This document shows, in pieces, positions 62,618 to 64,000 of a stretch of DNA of 64,000 nucleotides. Position 1 is the first letter of the stretch; each line of letters opens with the position of its first letter. The notes under the pieces are model-generated. The model worked only from the letters and a program-made list of their open reading frames with translations, did not search any database and was not told where the DNA came from. Source of the DNA: Candidatus Acidiferrales bacterium. GTDB lineage: Bacteria > Acidobacteriota > Terriglobia > Acidiferrales > UBA7541. The position numbers and the translations under genes are program-made. The DNA lies in NCBI GenBank assembly GCA_035934015.1, contig DASYYH010000003.1, forward strand, positions 1 through 64,000. The letters are read 5' to 3'.

Positions 62618-63484
62618 TTATTCCGGCTTGGCCGTTCCATTAGCGACGGCCTGATCGAGCAAGGTTTTCAATTGTTGTGCCACTTGCTCAGAGGCTTGCC
62701 CTTCGCGCTCGCCGAGTTCGGACTGCTGATTTCCCAGCTCCGATTGCTGATCGCCCAGTGCGGATTGCTGGTCGCCGATTTTGGATTGGGCATCGCCCGC
62801 CTGCGATTGCAGGTCGCCGATGCGGCTCTGCAAATCGCCGAGTTCAGACTGCAAATCGCCCAGTTGATCTTGCGTGCCGCCCTGCGCGCTCAGCCGCTTC
62901 GCATCCGCTTCGACCTTGGCGAAATCCGCGCTCATATCCGGAACCGGCACTTTCACGTCGCGCTGGTGCCGCCCAAGGTCCCGCTGTTTTTCGCCTAGCG
63001 CGCGTTGCTGGTCGCCGAGGGCCCGCTGCTTTGTCGCCAGATCCTCGACCGGCGCAAAGAGCGCCCGCGCCCGCTTCACCGTGGCCGGATCCCTGATCTC
63101 ATACGTTTTGCCGTTCTGCCGGAACGTGAGCTTCGTCGGCGAAATTTTCACATACATCGAAGACGGTGTGCTCTCCGACCCGTCCCAGGCTTCGCAGAGA
63201 TCGTCGCCGACGGCAATGCCGATGCCCATGCCATGTCCCGTTCCCGCGCCGGCGTCAGTGCTCACATTCCGGTCGTTGCTAGTCATCGCATAGCAGCTCT
63301 GGCCGCTTCCGGAGACCCTCAGCCGCATCCCGCCTTCGTTGTTCGTAAGGAGCGTGATGGTGTCGTTATCGTAATTTGCCTTCGACTGCGCGCGAACGAA
63401 TAGCGGTGCAACGTTCGCAACAAAAATCAGCGCGGCGCTCGCCGCAGTCCATCGCATTGCACTTCGCATCGAAATTTGATTCAT
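62618..63484 (-). CDS. secreted protein with 7-residue coiled-coil repeats
   Basis: The 288-residue protein starts at ATG 63484, with AAGGAG 8 bases upstream. A signal peptide (about 5-33) ends 'LFVRAQ'. The mature N-terminal domain (about 34-130) is beta-rich and has two Cys. It is followed by 'KRARALFAPVEDLATKQRAL' and two runs of 7-residue repeats: 'GDQQRALGEKQRDLG' and, at about 205-262, eight units of the 'GDLQSEL/GDQQSAL' kind. It ends 'LDQAVANGTAKPE'. A paralogue follows upstream. Such repeats make an elongated envelope protein. Function unknown. Confidence 0.75.
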   Translation of the reverse strand: MNQISMRSAMRWTAASAALIFVANVAPLFVRAQSKANYDNDTITLLTNNEGGMRLRVSGSGQSCYAMTSNDRNVSTDAGAGTGHGMGIGIAVGDDLCEAWDGSESTPSSMYVKISPTKLTFRQNGKTYEIRDPATVKRARALFAPVEDLATKQRALGDQQRALGEKQRDLGRHQRDVKVPVPDMSADFAKVEADAKRLSAQGGTQDQLGDLQSELGDLQSRIGDLQSQAGDAQSKIGDQQSALGDQQSELGNQQSELGEREGQASEQVAQQLKTLLDQAVANGTAKPE

Positions 63485-63548
63485 CGTTTTGCTCCTTCGC
63501 TCACCCTGTTTTTTCTGTTCACGGGCCACTCACCGCTGACCACTGTAT

Positions 63549-64000
63549 TCATTCAGGCTTGGCAATTCCCTTCGCAATCGCGTCGCCGAACATGTCGCGC
63601 AATTGCCGCGACGCCTTGCGCGCTATTTCCCCTTGCTGCTGTCCAATTTCGCCCTGCTTCCGTCCGAGCTCGCCCTGCTGGCGTCCAAGCTCTCCCTGCT
63701 GCCGGCCAATCTCCGATTGCTGCACGCCGGCATCCGACTGGAAGCGGCCAACCTCGCTCTGCAAGCGGCCGAGTTCGGATTGAATGCGGCCCAGGTCGCT
63801 TTGCGTCCCGCCATTTGCGCGCAGAGCGTCCAATTCCGCCTTCACGCGCTGCAGCTCCGGCGAAATATCCGGCACTTTGACTTTCACGGCGTCCATTTTT
63901 TCGCCCAGCGCGTCTTGTTGCTTGCTCAATGCATCCTGCTGGCGGCTCAATTCGTCTTCCTGCTTCGAAAGCTCATCTTCCGGAGCAAAAAGCGCCTTGG
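63549..64000 (-). CDS. paralogous coiled-coil protein, 5' part beyond window
   Basis: The frame is open to the window edge and shows the C-terminal ~150 residues. 'KALFAPEDELSKQEDELSRQ' matches the 'ARALFAPVEDLATKQ' of the next gene, and the repeats here are 'GRLQSEVG/GRQQGELG'. It ends 'DAIAKGIAKPE', like the paralogue's 'QAVANGTAKPE'. The two genes are tandem duplicates with 64 bases between. The missing N-terminal part presumably has a signal peptide. Confidence 0.75.
   Translation of the reverse strand, partial: KALFAPEDELSKQEDELSRQQDALSKQQDALGEKMDAVKVKVPDISPELQRVKAELDALRANGGTQSDLGRIQSELGRLQSEVGRFQSDAGVQQSEIGRQQGELGRQQGELGRKQGEIGQQQGEIARKASRQLRDMFGDAIAKGIAKPE

Noticed and set aside
62618-63950. 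Possible CRISPR array from the regular repeats
   Set aside because: The repeats are 21 bases (7 codons), contiguous and coding, with no spacers.

Overview
The window looks like one chromosomal stretch of a GC-rich (about 60%) soil-type Acidobacteriota genome. Pointers are two MacB/FtsX-type permeases starting with the '[12 protein letters not shown]' motif frequent in that phylum, Rhs genes with 'NNPLMLMD' core tails, an NHL/choice-of-anchor protein, DUF2089 plus SHOCT-like genes, and many short palindromic intergenic repeats. This is inferred from gene style; no 16S or marker gene is present.

Region 1 (1-6.5 kb): a recombination-prone zone. It begins with the tail of a probable transposase, then 1 kb without a recognisable gene, then an array of Rhs C-terminal 'tips' on the minus strand. 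There are three clear tips (6493-5432, 5064-3601, 2234-1707) and one small remnant near 1.2 kb. All lack the long Rhs body. The two intact tips end in glycine-zipper hydrophobic tails. They are followed by small membrane-protein genes with good ribosome binding sites, as expected for toxin-tip/immunity pairs.

Region 2 (6.6-51.3 kb): a phage-derived virion module on the minus strand. In transcription order it carries a small virion protein, possible TerS, a 55-aa membrane protein, TerL, a DUF4145 protein, portal, two proteins with a SleB-like tail, scaffold, major capsid, connector/adaptor, tail and fibre proteins, an ejection-like protein, holin candidate and lytic transglycosylase. The set resembles a podovirus. 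No integrase, repressor or replication gene is seen. The module is interrupted at many points by plus-strand genes of bacterial type: methyltransferase, DUF2089/SHOCT operon, pirin, membrane proteins, RAYT transposase, NHL protein, two PilZ-receiver proteins and a tRNA-like gene. Unusual features are Sec signal peptides on three tail proteins, a Hint (intein-like) domain ending a tail-fibre-like protein, and a zinc ribbon inside the portal.

Region 3 (51.4-64 kb): ordinary chromosomal genes on the minus strand. They are a TonB-C-like secreted protein followed by three repeats of one membrane-protein family in an overlapping operon, a GNAT acetyltransferase, a CPBP protease, two large ABC permeases and two paralogous secreted coiled-coil proteins (the last cut by the window edge). 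A strong minus-strand terminator at 51.37-51.40 kb separates regions 3 and 2.
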